Numbered from the stretch's first letter, positions 36,078 through 48,884 are shown. The stretch is DNA of 64,000 bases from Quillaja saponaria (GCA_029379385.1 CM055607.1:17360001-17424000); one strand, 5' to 3'. Program-made: numbers and translations. The notes: generated by a model not told the origin, from the sequence alone.

Positions 36078-37560
36078 ATGGATGATCAACCCCTTGACTT
36101 GGGAGATCTTATTGCCAAAACATCCAACCTCAATACTTCTGAAGACTTACCCACTCTAGACCTCACACCAGATCCATCTTTAGGGCTCCAAACAGCAACA
36201 CTTTACTTGTGGGGAAAATTATAAGCTTCAAGAAATTCAAAAAGCACATTTTAAGGGTGTCATTGACAAAGCTTGGAGAACCACAAAGTCAGTCCAAATC
36301 TCTGAAATTGACACAAACACCTTTCTATTTTCCTTCCACCATGAAATTAATAAGAAACGTGTTCTTGATAAAACATCTTGGTCTATAAGTAATGCCCACA
36401 TAGTTCTTAAAGAATGGAATCCTCCTCTTTCCCTCCAAGAAATTAATTTCTCAACAACCACTTTCTAGGTCCAGTTGCATGGTATTTCACCCATCTATAT
36501 ATTACTAGAAAATATTAAGAAGATAGGAGGAATGCTGGGTTTATTAATAGAGGTTGACTTAACAGCTAACACTTGGAAGCCTAGTAACAAATTCTATAAA
36601 GAAAAAGTGGAAATATAAATGCTCCTTTGAAATGTGGTTTCTTCCACCACAGACCAGATCTTTCTAATTTCTGAATCCAATTTAAATATGAAAAGTTGCT
36701 AGATGTCTGCTATAAATATGGAATGCTTGGTCATGAATTCAAATGGTGTAAGAGCAAAGAGGTGACTACAGTAACAACTCCACAAGGCTCCAAACATCAA
36801 CTTTATGGACCTTGGATCAAGGTAGATTACCCAGAAAAAAAATTCCTTTGGCTCTACTTCTTGCATCTTCATGACCTCACCATTGGCTGTGGATGAGCAA
36901 GGTCCACCTTCCCAAAATCATTCAAAGGTGGAAAAGCATATTGATGATCTTCATGTGTTTCTTGGAAAGTTAGGAAAAGCCAGTAACTATAATCAAACAC
37001 TCCTCATCCCAATAAAATAACCAAATAATGCATGTCATCTTTATCAAACTCAACTTCATTAATTATCCCTGACAATACCATGCCTATCTATCAGCAGTCT
37101 CATGATAACACTCAGCAATCACTAATCTCAGTTAATGACGAAAGCTACTCCTTAATTTACAAATCACTTCCAGTTCATCTGAACCAGTCCAATTCTAATT
37201 CTTTCTAGAACAAAATCTCAACCATTACCTTTATTTAGGAACTATCTGATTCTGAAATAGAACCTGCACCTTCTTCTTCTATATCCAAAGTTCTCACCCC
37301 AATTTCTGGACCTAAACAAAAAGACCCATGGCCCATTACCCTCATACCAACAAAATCTCCTAAAACTCAGTCTAAAACAAAACCCAATACTCCCCATATT
37401 ATTCCAGTCTCAAACCCACTCCTCATTACATTCAACCTAAGGGCATTTTCTCTAGACTTAAATCCCAGAAAAAAGAAACTAAATCTCAAAAGTCTAGCAC
37501 GTCAAAAAAGTTTAATTCCTCAATCCCACTCAGGAACCCTCCAAATTCATGCACCAATGC
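36078..37560 (+). pseudogene. LINE ORF1 remnant (DUF4283-like, zinc knuckle)
   Basis: ATG 36078 opens MDDQPLDLGDLIAKTSN. After a frameshift the text FKGVIDKAWRTTKSVQI, FLFSFHHEINKKRVLD and HIVLKEWNPPLSL matches the DUF4283 region of plant LINE ORF1 proteins. Near 36700 DVCYKYGMLGHEFKWC is the CCHC knuckle, with Tyr in place of the second Cys. A Pro/Ser/Lys-rich tail follows to about 37560. ORF1 proteins bind the element RNA. Frameshifts and the lost Cys show decay. Confidence 0.75.
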
Positions 37561-37608
37561 TCTCTAAGGAGGCTAAGGAGGCAAGCCCCAAACTGCCTCC
37601 AAGACCCC

Positions 37609-40600
37609 ATGATTGCGCTCTCATGAAATTGCCGAGGGTTGGGCTGGACCTTTACAATTCGACAACTTCGAAACATGGTCCTAGATTCTATCATGATATC
37701 ATCTTTCTCTCTGAAATCAAAGTTCCTAAATCTTGTTACTCTTCTGCCTTAAACCATTTAGGACTTATCCATATCATCTCTATTAACCCTTTTCAATACA
37801 GCAGGTGGCTTATGTGTAGCTTTAAATTCTATTATCAATGCCATAATTCTTACCTCTTCCAAAAACCTCATCCATCTTCTAATTCATTCCAAACCATCCT
37901 ATGTAACATGGAATTTTCTTGATATGTATGGTCCTCCTTACCATAAGCAAAAGCAAGCATTTTGGGATATTCTCTGCTTCTTTTATCACTCTTCTAATAA
38001 CCCCGGCCTTATAATATGAGATTTCAACAGCTATCCCCTCCTTTCTGATAAACTCAGCTATTTTAAAGTAGGCCAAGCAGTTACAGATATGAATAATACC
38101 ATTAATTCAATTAGTGTAAATGATTTGGGATTAAATGGTAACCCATAGACTTGGACAAATGGCAGGGAAGGAAAAGCCAACACAAAAAATCCATCTTGAT
38201 AGAGCCTTGGCAAGCCTAGATTGGCGCCTTCTCTTTCCCCGTGCTACGGTCACTCATCTTCCAACAATTTCCTCTGATCACAAACCTATAATTCTTAAAA
38301 CTGAAGGTGAGTCTAATTATCTCCTACGACCTTTTTAATTTGAAATAATATGGACAAGAGATGACCGTAACAATCTAGTCATTAAAAATGCTTAAAGATC
38401 CTCAGCCAACAGCTCAAGAGCATTCACTCTTAATGTTAAACTCAAGACTAGATTTACTCTTAAATAGTGAAACATATTACATTTTGGCAAAGTATAGCAA
38501 AGAATAAAAGCCTTAAAAAGCCAAACTTGATATTTTTCAATAGAAAAAGCCTAGCAATGAGAACCTTATAGCAAAATTCAATCTGAAAACTAAACTTGAC
38601 GTATGGCTTTTAAGAAAAGAGATCCTCTGGAGGCAAAAATCAAGAATTCAATGGCTTGAGCAGAGAGATAAAAGCACCAAATTCTTTCATTTATCCACTG
38701 TTATTAAAAGAAGGCATAATGCTATTGATTTTCTCAAGCTGGGTAATAGGAACTGGACTTTTAGCAGGGAAGAAATTGGTCAAGCCTTTGTAAACCACTT
38801 TACTTATATTTTTATCTTATCCAGGCCTGAATTACCCCATGATCTTCACAATCTTTTTCTTGTATGCATTACTAAGGAAAACAATGAAATTTTATGCTCC
38901 ATTATAAATGAGGAGGAGATTCGGTGTACCATTTTCAATATGAATCCTAATAATGCCCCAAGTCCTTATGGTTTATCAACAATTTTTTTCAAGCATTATT
39001 GGTCAATAATACACTTCGAAGTAGTAAGGGGGGTCCAACACTTCTTCACTCAAGGATTCATCTTTAAAGAATGGAATCTCATGAACATTGCTCTTTTTCC
39101 TAAGTTTGACTCTGAATACATGGTAAATCAGTTCAGACCTATTAGCTCATGCAATGTTATTTATAAATGCATATCAAAATCTTAGCTAAATGCTATTGTT
39201 AAAGGAAGGCAAATTTCATATAATAATATTATTGGCCATAAGATTTTTCATACTATGAAAAACAAAGTAGGAAGTAAAGGCTTAATGGCTTTAAAAATTG
39301 ACATGGAGAAAGTTTTCGATCTTGTGGAGTGGTCAGTAGTTGTAGCCATTTTAAAAAATCTTGGTTTTTGTAATAGATGGATCTCTTAGATAAACCAGTG
39401 TATTTCTACTACTACCTTTTTAGTTCTTTTAAATGGTATTCCATTTGGTAAATTCAAACCTCAAAGAGGCATTAGGCAAGGAGACCCTTTATCCCCTTAC
39501 TTGTTCATCTTATGCACTGAATTCCTTTCCAAATTACTCATTCAAATGTTAATATGAGAATCTTTCAGGGAATCAGGACCTCTAGAAGTGGACCAGAAAA
39601 TTCACATCCTTTATTTACAGATGACGTAATTATTTTCTCTCAAGCCTCCCAAGGTTATGCTGAAGCTATTCAGGGCATTCTTAATACTTATTGTTCTTGG
39701 ATTGGGAAACTACTCTAAATCTAAGTTGTTCTTTAGTTCGAATGTGTAGGAGATGCTTAAGTTATTGATTTCTAACACCCTGCATCTCTCATAAGGAAAC
39801 TTTACTAGCAAGTATCTTGGACTCCCACTTTCTGTTCAAATATCTAAGAAAGCTACCTTCAATGAAGTAATTAGCAAAGTCCAAACCAGAAGTAGCAAGT
39901 TGGAAAATGCACACTTTCTCGAAGACTGGAAGAACCACTCTTATTAAGATAGTTGGACAGGTCATTCCTTAGTACACTTCTCAAACTATTTTTCTTCCTA
40001 AATCAGTCACCAATGATATCAATGGCATTCTCATAAAATTTTGGTGAGGAATCAACTCAGTACTTAAATAGAGGTATTCATTTGCAGGCTTGGTACAAAA
40101 TTTGTATGCTGTAAAACATAGGGGGACTCAGTATTAGAAGAAGTCAAGATGTCAACAAAGCACAGATGGCCAAGATAGGGTGGAGAATTTTAAATGAACC
40201 AAATGCATTATGGGTCCAAGTCCTTAAACACAAATATTTCAAGGAAATCAATTTTCTTGAATCAACTTGCAGAAGGGGCTCTTCCTGGCTATGGAAAGGT
40301 ATCTCGAAGAGTAAAGATTTACTTGTTCAGGAGCCTACATCCAAGTTGGAAATGGCCATAATATAATTCTTTGGCAGGATCCTTAGGTTCCTTCTGTTGA
40401 CAATTTCAAAGTTCTTTACAACGGCAATTCGAGAATGGGGCTCATGAAAGTTTCAGATATCATTTTTAGCAATCCTTCTCAAAGTTAGAATGTCAATAAA
40501 ATCTACCCCAACTTTAGTCAGACCCAAGCAGATGCTATTATCCAAACCCATCTTCCATTTACACCGAGACCTGATAGATGGATTTGGACTTCTGCCAAGA

Positions 40601-41671
40601 ATGGAAAATTTAGTATCAAGTTAGCCATTTTCCAAAATCAGTATCAGCTCTACAATCGGTCAAAAATCCTGGATAGATCAACTTGGAACTCTTTGTGGAA
40701 ATCCAAATTTCCTTAAATGATTAAACTTCATTGGTGGCAGGCTATTTGGGATATCCTCCCCACTAGGAAAGTTCTTGCTTCCCATGGACTTTCTATCTTA
40801 ATAGTGTGCTCTTTAGGCAATAATGGAGAGGAATCTATTGAACACATTTGTTTTAAATGTGATTTCATGTAGAAACTGTGGTTCATCTTGCCATGGGGTA
40901 TAAGAATTGAAACATTCTCCCACCTTTTAGTCCAGGAATGGTTCAGATTCCCCAACAATAAGGATATTGTCACCGCAACTCTCAATCTCGATAATTGGCA
41001 TTTACTATGCTTTGCCTCTACTGTACTAGACACCTTTTGGTACGACAGGAACCAATCAATCTACAATCAAAATTTTAGAATGCCTCAACATGAAAGGGTC
41101 ATTTTCAACTCAAGAAAAGGTTTGAGGAACTTCTTAAGCTATTTGATTTCAGCCCAAGAACTCCACATAAAAACTCTTTGGTCTGCACCATTAGAAGGTT
41201 GGTGTAAAATAAATTTTGGAGATTCAGTTGGTGTTGACAATTTCTGGATCAATGCCATTGCAAGAAACAATTTGGGTCAGATACTTCTTGCAGATACAGT
41301 CCAGCTTACTTCAACAGTTAATATCATTGTTAATGCTGAAGCTTGCAAATTGGCCACCTCCCTCACAGATGTTCTCAAAATTCAATTTTTTTTATATATT
41401 GGAAAGTGACAGTTCCATTGTTATTAATGCCTTGAACTTTCCAAATAGCTGCCCTGATTGGAGAATTAACCACATCATTCAAGACTCTATCCATCTTCTC
41501 TCAAATTTTGTTTGGGTGGCGAGGAAAACTAACTATGCTTCTAATGCAAGTGCTAATAACCTTGCAAGTTGGGCTTCTTGTAGTCTTATTTCTAGTAATG
41601 TAATGAATGTAATGCCAGATCTTTCATCCCTTGAGGACGTTTCTTTTGTACCCAGTCCTTTTTTTGAATGA
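37609..41671 (+). pseudogene. LINE ORF2 remnant (endonuclease, RT, zf-RVT, RNase H)
   Basis: ATG 37609 begins MIALS, a stop, then NCRGLG, the usual start of plant LINE endonucleases. LSEIKV carries the catalytic Glu, TWTNG is near 38150 and SSDHKPI near 38275. RT motifs include FRPISSCNVIYKC (39130), LMALKIDMEKVFD (39285), RGIRQGDPLSPYLF (39460) and FTDDVIIFS (39615). zf-RVT text (HICFKCD, near 40845) and an RNase H-like end (EGWCKINFGDS, NAEACKL, SDSSIVINAL, ASANNLASWA) reach the TGA at 41669-41671. Multiple stops and frameshifts interrupt it. Confidence 0.85.
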
Positions 41672-41706
41672 ATTACTTTTTAGCAAAAGAAAAGTTAAGG
41701 AAATTG

Positions 41707-42555
41707 GACATTGAGTGGAGATCTCAGTTTGTATAAAAATAAAGAGACTTTTGAATTTGTAAGCTTGTGTATAACTTGACACCCATTGTATCTGAGTACA
41801 AAGGAAAATTCCAAATACTAGTATTCAGGTTATTTTATTTTATTTTTCCCAAAAAAAAAAAAAAATGAGAGATGCAATTACATTTTGACAATTTATTTTA
41901 TTTACTATAACTCTTATGTGAGTCAATCGTATCATGTATATTCAATTTCAAACATGTTGAAATAACATTTCTTCAACTATAGTTCACAAGAAAAATCAGA
42001 TATCAATTTATATGGTTAGAACACTATTGCAGATGGTGTTCAATTGACACAAAAAATGGAGATGACTTAGGTGGCCAGAGGTGAAGAAGTAAAAAGAGTT
42101 ACATAAGGAAGGAACCTAGTAATGGTGAGTTGAGTGAAGGGAGGAGAAGAGTTATCGGGCTTGACTACTGGATGGATGGATGGATATTTATTGTTAGTCC
42201 TAAACGTAACAACTAATCCCATTATTTTTATATTTTAGGGCTGTAAATAATTTTAGAAGAACAAAAAAAATATAAATTTTTTCCACTTATATTTTTTGGG
42301 TTTATAATAATTTTACTTCAATAATTTCACATAACAAGTTTACAACTCATAAAATTAATGAAAGACGATGCCAGTAGCCAACTCCTTTGAAATAACTCCT
42401 CCTAATAATTAGCACTGTAAATTTTTTTATTTTTTTTATTTGGATATTTCCGAACGAAATGTTATGTATGTTCTGCGGGACGCCTATGGCTGGCTAACCT
42501 CTCCTTTCCTGCATCTCTGACATTTCTCTGAGACGCTTCTCCTCTGAAGAGAGAA
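41707..42555. other. Upstream region of the ABCB29-like gene
   Basis: AT-rich DNA between the LINE target site and the ABCB29 start, including a poly-A run near 41850-41864 and a short ATGG/GGAT repeat (42170-42186). The promoter and 5'UTR must lie here, but no element can be assigned with confidence. Confidence 0.45.
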
Positions 42556-45500
42556 ATGTTTTACAACCTTCTAAATCCTACATCATCTCCATCCCACCAC
42601 CTGAATCTCAATACAAAACCTCTTCTACTCTCTGCTTCCCCAAGCCTAAAGCTCTCTCGTTTGAGACACTTCAAATTCCTCAACTCCACACACCCTTCCC
42701 TTCTCCCTTCAAACCCATCCCCCTCCAAAACCCCTATTAACCATTACTCACTTTCCGAGTCATTCCAATTTCTCAAACCTTTCATTCTATCTGAGAAAAA
42801 AACCATTCTTTCAGGTTGGTTCTGCAGCTTTGTCTCTGTTTACTCTCTCTCAAAAATCGTTCCTAAAGTGGGAAAGTTTTCTTCTATGATCAATAAAGTC
42901 GATGCTTTCAAATTGCGAGATGAGGGTCTGCTCTTGGGAGTATTTGTTCTTGCCCGCTTGGTTGCAAATTGTGGGCAGCAAATGCTTCTATGGGACGCAG
43001 CGTTGAACGCAGTGTATAAGCTCAGGGTTCATGTTTTCAACAGTGTTTTGGAGAGGGAATTGGGGTTTTTTGAAGGTAAAGGTGGTGTCCCAGCTGGTGA
43101 TATTGCCCATCGGATCACTGCCGAAGCTTCCGACGTTGCTGATACTATTTATGCTATTCTCAACGTGGGTAACAGTCTTTTGTAAATCTCTTTCTTATAT
43201 ACTTCTTCTCTAAATTCATGTTTTCTAGTGATTATATAAAATTCAATACATTGTGAAAACTTTGTTGATCAGAATTTAATTTGTGCTGGGACTGACTGAT
43301 AGTGTGTAGGTTATAGTTAGTTGATGGATGAATGCATAACTAGAGAAGCAGAAATCTTTACAAGGTAAAAATTGTGGAGAAAGTCTCCTTCATATTTGCT
43401 GTCTTGGAATACTTTCAGAGTGATTACATTGAAGTTTAGTATGAACTGTAGGTGTTAATGTACTTCGCTGTGTGGTTTAAAGGTTTTTCTTACCTTTCAC
43501 CTTTGTGTACATCTGCTCATGAGCATACTCGCTCACCTAGAGCATTCTGTAATAATAAGCTCATGTATATGACAGACTATTGTACCAAGTACTTTGCAGT
43601 TATGGACAATGGTGACCCAGATGCTGGTTGTCAGCCCTGCCCTTTCTTTGATTTCAGCTATGGTGAGTAAGGAAGTATTATCTTAATTCTATTTCAACTT
43701 TGATTGGTGATTGTTTTTCTACTTGATGAAGGATTATCTAATTTCTCTATATGTTCATAGCTAATTCCTTGTATGGCTCTTGTAATTGTCTTTCTCGGTG
43801 GGAAACTTTGCAAGATCTCAACGAAGGCACATCTCAGCTTTGCTGCTCTCTCAGCCTATCTAAACGAGGTATATCTTATTCAATTAAAGGGTTTTCCTTT
43901 CTTGTACTTTCACACGCTTAAATGCACTTCTTGCTTGCACAACCTGTTAGGAAACGCTATTACCCTGCTGAACCTTTTCTTTTTCCTGGTTAACTGGTAG
44001 TTCGTGTTACTAATGTTGTTTAATGTCTCAGGTTCTCCCTGCAATTCTTTTTGTGAAAGCAAACAACTGTGAGCTGTGTGAGAATGCCAGGTTTCAAGGT
44101 CTAGCTCATTCTGACTTTTTAGAATGTTCAAGAAAAAAGAAGATGAAGGCACTCATTCCTCATATCACACTAGCCGTTTACTTTGGAGCATTACTTGTAC
44201 TTTGTATTGGTTCACTGGTGCTTTTAAGTGGTGCTTTTGATGGGTGTAGCATTGTCTCATTTGTGACATCATTGATTTTGCTAGTTGAGCCGATCCAGGT
44301 AGCGTTATTGTCAAGAAGAATTTGCCACTTATCCCACTAGTGCAATGTTCTCCCCCTGCCCCCACCATAAGCTTTCTGCTTAAGATAAGAATATATGGCT
44401 TAATAACATAGATGTTGTAGCTTTTTTAAAGTTTTAATAAGATATATTTTATCCTTTTTCAACAGTGAAAATTAGTTCTCCGGTCTTCTCTTGTATTTTG
44501 TCTGTTTTTTTTCCTCTAATAGTTGTTATATTATTATCATGGTTCAGCCTTTGAGGAGCTGTCTTAAGTTGTCAATCTGAACATAAAGAATCACGCAGGA
44601 TGTGGGGAAGGCATTCAATGAATTGAGGCAGGGAGAGCCAGCTGTTGAGCGCTTGTACGATTTGACAAGATTCAAACATAAGGTGAACATATGGTTTGTG
44701 GCCTATAGGTTTATTTTATCTAATTGTACTTCAAAATTTGAGTGAATATCGTCTTGATAGATATGGTTGTAAAAAAAAAGCTTGAGAAGAAATTGGATGA
44801 CTGTTAATTATGAGGAAACATGTGGGTCTTCGTTACCTATAGCTGATTTTAGTGCCTCTTTTATGCTCACCTGGTTGTCATATTTTTTATCCATTCTTCT
44901 TTGCTTCAATTAAGAACTGTTATCGGCTAACAGTTTCGTAACCAAACCATTTTATTTACCATCACAGGTGGTTGAGAAACCGGATGCTGTTGATTTAGAC
45001 TATGTTACAGGGGGAGCTAAAGTTTTGTGATATCTCATTTCAATATGGGGATGATATGCCCCTTGTGTTAAACCAGTTGAACCTGCATGTGAAACCTGGA
45101 GAGACAGTGGCTCTTGTTGGTCCCTCTGGTGGAGGAAAGACCACACTTGTAAAACTTCTGCTTCGTCTTTGTGATCCTTTATCTGGTGAGCATTTCAAAT
45201 TCAAATAGTTACTTAATTACAAAGCACTGGGTTAAACTTTTACATCTGATGTTGATCTTGTAGTTTTTTCTTTCGTTTTTTTTATTTTTATTTTAGGAAA
45301 TTGGTCTTGAAATGCCAATAGATTTCATCAATAGTCTTTCATTTCCAATATCGTAGTACTACTAATTTATAACAGAAATGTCTCATTATTTTTACAGGTT
45401 CTATACTAATTGATAATCATGACATTCAAAGTATTCAGTTGGAAAGTTTGAGGAGACATGTTGGTCTTGTTTCTCAGGATATAGTGAGTCACTCATAACT

Positions 45501-48012
45501 TTGCATTCCTTTTTCTTCCTAGTTTATTTCTTAGTTCATATGATAACTTAAATTTATGGAACCAAACATGAAACCTTTGTTGAAGTTGACATTGCTCATA
45601 TCTAGAAAAACTGCTAGTTTTGACCTTGAGTTTTTGCACTATTTTGACAAATTTTCTGATAGGATTAGTTTGTATGCTTTGCTCTGCCTCCTAATTTGTG
45701 TTTTTGTAAATTTCTTTCTCTGTTTTTGAGAATATATATTTGTGTTAAGTCCCACATTGTTTAGGTGTGGTAGTCTTGTGTTATAAATAAAGATTATAGC
45801 ATAGTCCTTGATAATTCAAGCTACAACCCTTTCTCTCTCTATTTACTTAACATGGTACCTGATCAGGTTTGATCTAAACTTAGCTTTCTCTTTCCTAAAC
45901 CTTAGCCTCCACAAAATCTCCAATCATGAAGAAGAAGGGAAAAAAAGGTCTTTATAAGAGTCAACTATTCATTTTAGGGTTTCATTTTAGAGTTGACGGC
46001 TACAAAGGCTCTTTTTTTCTTCTTCTTCTTCATGATTGCAGATTTTGTGGAGGCTAGGGTTTAGGAAAGAGAAATAAGTTTAGATCTTGAATTAGGGATG
46101 GCTATTGGTGTTTTGTCCTGTGATATTTTCAGTAATGAAAAACAAATAATTTGGCAATTCGTGTTATACTCGAAGGTACCTTTGGCTAGTTTGTAGTCAA
46201 TGTTGAGTAGTGGTTCACATGCAATTGGATCTTAAATTCTTAATGAAGTTGGAGCTACATTAATTCTTTGAGATATTCAAAATGGGTTGTCAATTACTTT
46301 TGTGTACATTTTAGACACTTTTTTCAGGTACAGTTGCTGAAAACATTGGTTATCGTGATCTAATGACAAAAATTGACATGGAGAGGGTCGAGCATGCAGC
46401 ACGAACTGCTAATGCAGACGAGTTTATTAGAGAACTTTCGGAAGGATACTTAACCAATATTGGACCTAGGGGCTCGATTTTAAGTGGAGGCCAGAAGCAA
46501 AGGTGAACCATCTGATTCATATTCTATTTTCTTCTCACATTAAATGTGATATGGGCCTACCACAAAAAGTGAATGAAAAATCATATGATTTTTATTTGAG
46601 TGAACTCATGCTAGGTTTGATTGCTATTGTTGTATCTAGCTGAAGGTATATATGAAGTTCAAAATCATGTGTTTACTGAAATGCAGACTGGCAATTGCAA
46701 GGGCACTCTATCAAAATTCTTCTATATTAATACTGGATGAAGCAACTTCTGCTCTGGATAGCAGATCTGAGTTATTGGTGAGACAAGCTGTGGAGTGCTT
46801 GATGAAAAATCACACTGTAAGTAAATAGCTCATTCTATCGGCTGGACACGTGGTTTATCTTGTTCTATAATGTTAGAAACATAAGCTCACCAGATTTAAG
46901 TATTTCATCATAAAACTTGATGTCTATTGTTCCATTTATTTAAGTCCCATACGCATGCATTTAAAATTGCCAACTTTTGTCCAAGAACAGAAGACCTAAA
47001 AGTGTTAATTTTGTAGATATATGATGTCTAGGCCTAAGATGAGAACTTAGGGACCTAAAAGTCTTTGGTAACAATGTGATAGTATAGACTTATATTATTG
47101 ACCCTTCTTATATTGTGCCTAACAATAATAAACTATCATGTGGAGATGGGAAGGATAATACAATTGTATAACTAATTCTATCTAATACATTGAATAAGTT
47201 TATACAATCCAATCTTATACTATACTATGCACCGAACGGGCCTTTAGTTTCTTTTGTGTTTACATATACATATATGATAGTAGAACTTCCATAAGTTATT
47301 ATCTGTGTAAGATATGTTCTAGTCAAATGCATCAATAAAAAAATAAAAAGCAATTTGAGTTAAAATATTGATGAACGAATATGCAACGTTTGAAGGAACA
47401 AATAAAATATATGCTAGTCTTTCTTGTAATCTTTCTGATTAAGAATCAAATCCTTAATCTGGCAGTAATCCTGGGGTTTATGCTCATATAGAATTGCATA
47501 TATCATTTTGTCAAAATGATAGTCACTTTTTTTGTGTAACTAAATTATCTTATTTAGTTTGTTGGACACCCAATGAATATTTACTTCATCTTAATTTTGA
47601 TTTGTTTGTTATGTGGAAACTGAGATATAGGAAGCAGAAACTTATTTACTTTGACACTTGCACATTCTGTATGACAAGTTACAGACAGACAAATGAATCT
47701 GCTGATTAAAACTCTACCTTCGGTTTTGTTAAACAGAAAGAGTAGAAGGATGTGAGAGTCAATGGAATTAGTTAATCGAAACCTTGATTTTTCTTCCCTA
47801 ATCCAGCTATTAGCTTTGATTTTTTCTCTGTAATTTTGTACTTAACTATTTGACGATGCTTCAAGGTGTTGGTTATTGCTCATCGTTTGGAAACAGCTTT
47901 GATGGCTAAACGAGTATTCCTTTTGGATAATGGAAAGCTAGAGGAGCTGACTCCCTCAACTCTTTTAGGTACTAGGCATGATTCGTTACTATCAGCTGGG
48001 CTTGTGATTTGA
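42556..48012 (+). CDS. ABCB29: ABC transporter B family member 29-like, chloroplastic (frameshifted in exon 6)
   Basis: Ten exons: 42556-43164, 43576-43662, 43761-43868, 44032-44298, 44599-44682, 44968-45185, 45398-45483, 46315-46502, 46687-46816 and 47866-48012 (TGA). Without one extra base in exon 6 they would give 640 residues, close to Arabidopsis ABCB29. The Ser/Pro-rich N-terminus fits a plastid transit peptide. A single membrane domain (about 75-340) is followed by a nucleotide-binding domain: Walker A GPSGGGKT (about 436), signature LSGGQKQR (about 542), Walker [10 protein letters not shown]-loop SALD and H-loop IAHR. It would act as a half-transporter dimer; its substrate is not established. 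As written, five G's at 45010-45014 replace an expected four, giving a stop at 45028-45030 after residue 405 and losing the ATPase domain. All other joins keep phase. Confidence 0.88.
45743..45852 (+). repeat. TRIM-like short LTR in ABCB29 intron 7
   Basis: A 110-bp unit starts TGTTAAGTCCCACATTG and ends TTACTTAACA, with TATAAATAAAG inside. It is followed at once by TGGTACCTGATCAGG, reminiscent of the initiator-Met tRNA primer site (TGGTATCAGAGC) used by many copia/TRIM elements. No second LTR was found, so it may be a truncated element. Confidence 0.45.
45871..46086. repeat. Long foldback hairpin in ABCB29 intron 7
   Basis: The arm beginning GATCTAAACTT (45871) is the near-complement of the arm ending AAGTTTAGATC (46086). 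Complementarity continues through TTTCCTAAACC, AGCCTCCACAAAATCT, AATCATGAAGAAGAAG and, more weakly, AGTCAACT against AGTTGAC (near 45959 and 45991). The loop is only about 20-30 nt and the arms are about 90 nt. Each arm reads like a leader followed by ATGAAGAAGAAG. Confidence 0.8.
47050..47255. mobile_element. Possible small MITE in ABCB29 intron 9
   Basis: The left end (AAAAGTCTTTGGTAACAATG, then GATAGTATAGAC) is a rough inverted match to the right end (ATACTATACTATGCACCGAACGGGCCTTTAG). The phrase CACCGAACGGGCC is common at the ends of plant MITEs. The TIRs are degenerate and no TSD is clear. Confidence 0.35.
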
Positions 48013-48880
48013 AAGCATTGCACATAGGGCGACTACATGCATATCTCACGTAAATTTCTCCTGTATAAAAATGATTATACTAGTGGATGCTTAATTTCAT
48101 TTATTTCTTTCTTTTTTAGTGCAAGACTATAAGTCAGTAGAACTGGAAGTAACAGAAGAGTTGTTAACAAAGCTGGTACAAATGTCTTCACTTATTGGAA
48201 TTCAATTACTTTAGTCTCAGCCTCTTGGGATGGGATGTGGATCATCTTATCTTCAAAAAGATGATAGGGTCTTGTTGGACAGATGCAACAATTTGTTTTT
48301 TTCTCTCCAATGTTTTTCTGTTTATTATTATTATTTTATGTACATGTTTTGCATTTGGAGAGAGAAAAACAGTTTTTTTTTTTTTTTTTTTCTCTCTCTC
48401 TGCTCTTTATCTGACAGGACATTTCCCTTATTTGGTTCTGGGCAATTACTACTAGGTGATATCTTTGCGTTCTCCATGCCCCATAAGGTTCCTCTTGTGC
48501 GTTTACCCACGGGTCCACCAAAAAAAAAGGCAAAACATTATGCAACCAAGAAAAGTAAACTAAAGTAATTTCTTAATTCGTTTATACGGTATGTAAAAAG
48601 TAGGGATGTTGATGGCCTGATCGGAATTGGAAATAATTTTGGATTAGATTGGTCTGAAAATTTTTTTACTAATATTATTAGATTGGATTGGTTTAGGATT
48701 TAAAAAGTTAGTCAACTTAATCCAATGCAATTTGATTATTTACATTTATTATTTTAAGATTAACATATTTTTACAAAAATAAATAATTTCAAGTTGGCGT
48801 TACCATCTTCTTCGGTCTGAAAGCCAACAGGTAACTGGCACTTTAACTAAAAGTTAGTGACTCCTTCGAATATTTAAAAT
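48013..48880. other. 3' flank of the ABCB29-like gene
   Basis: AT-rich DNA with a poly-T/CT run at 48371-48401. After an acceptor-like TTTTTTAG near 48119 a short frame (about 30 codons to TAG 48213) could be an alternative 3' exon or simply UTR. No independent gene is recognised. Confidence 0.4.
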
Positions 48881-48884
48881 ACCA

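Larger units (their letters stand above)
35903..41691 (+). mobile_element. Full-length, mutated L1-type LINE with 15-bp TSD
   Basis: The element is flanked by a perfect 15-bp direct repeat, AAGTTAAGGAAATTG, at 35888-35902 and 41692-41706, just after an A-rich 3' end (AGCAAAAGAAA). A 5'UTR of about 175 bp contains repeated TGAAGCTAT motifs. ORF1 starts at 36078 and ORF2 at 37609. All expected domains are present in order: DUF4283-like region and zinc knuckle, then APE endonuclease, reverse transcriptase, zf-RVT and RNase H. Many stops and frameshifts break both frames, so the copy is inactive. At 5789 bp it has the length of a complete plant LINE. Confidence 0.9.

Noticed and set aside
46315..46327. 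Acceptor at TTTTTTCAG for ABCB29 exon 8
   Set aside because: Using it would lose the conserved TLFSG start of the exon. The upstream TTTTAG (46313-46314) keeps phase and the conserved residues.
48195..48568. Two overlapping + frames after ABCB29
   Set aside because: They run through a poly-T/CT tract and give Phe/Leu-rich noise. The Lys-rich end near 48540 is not a recognised motif.
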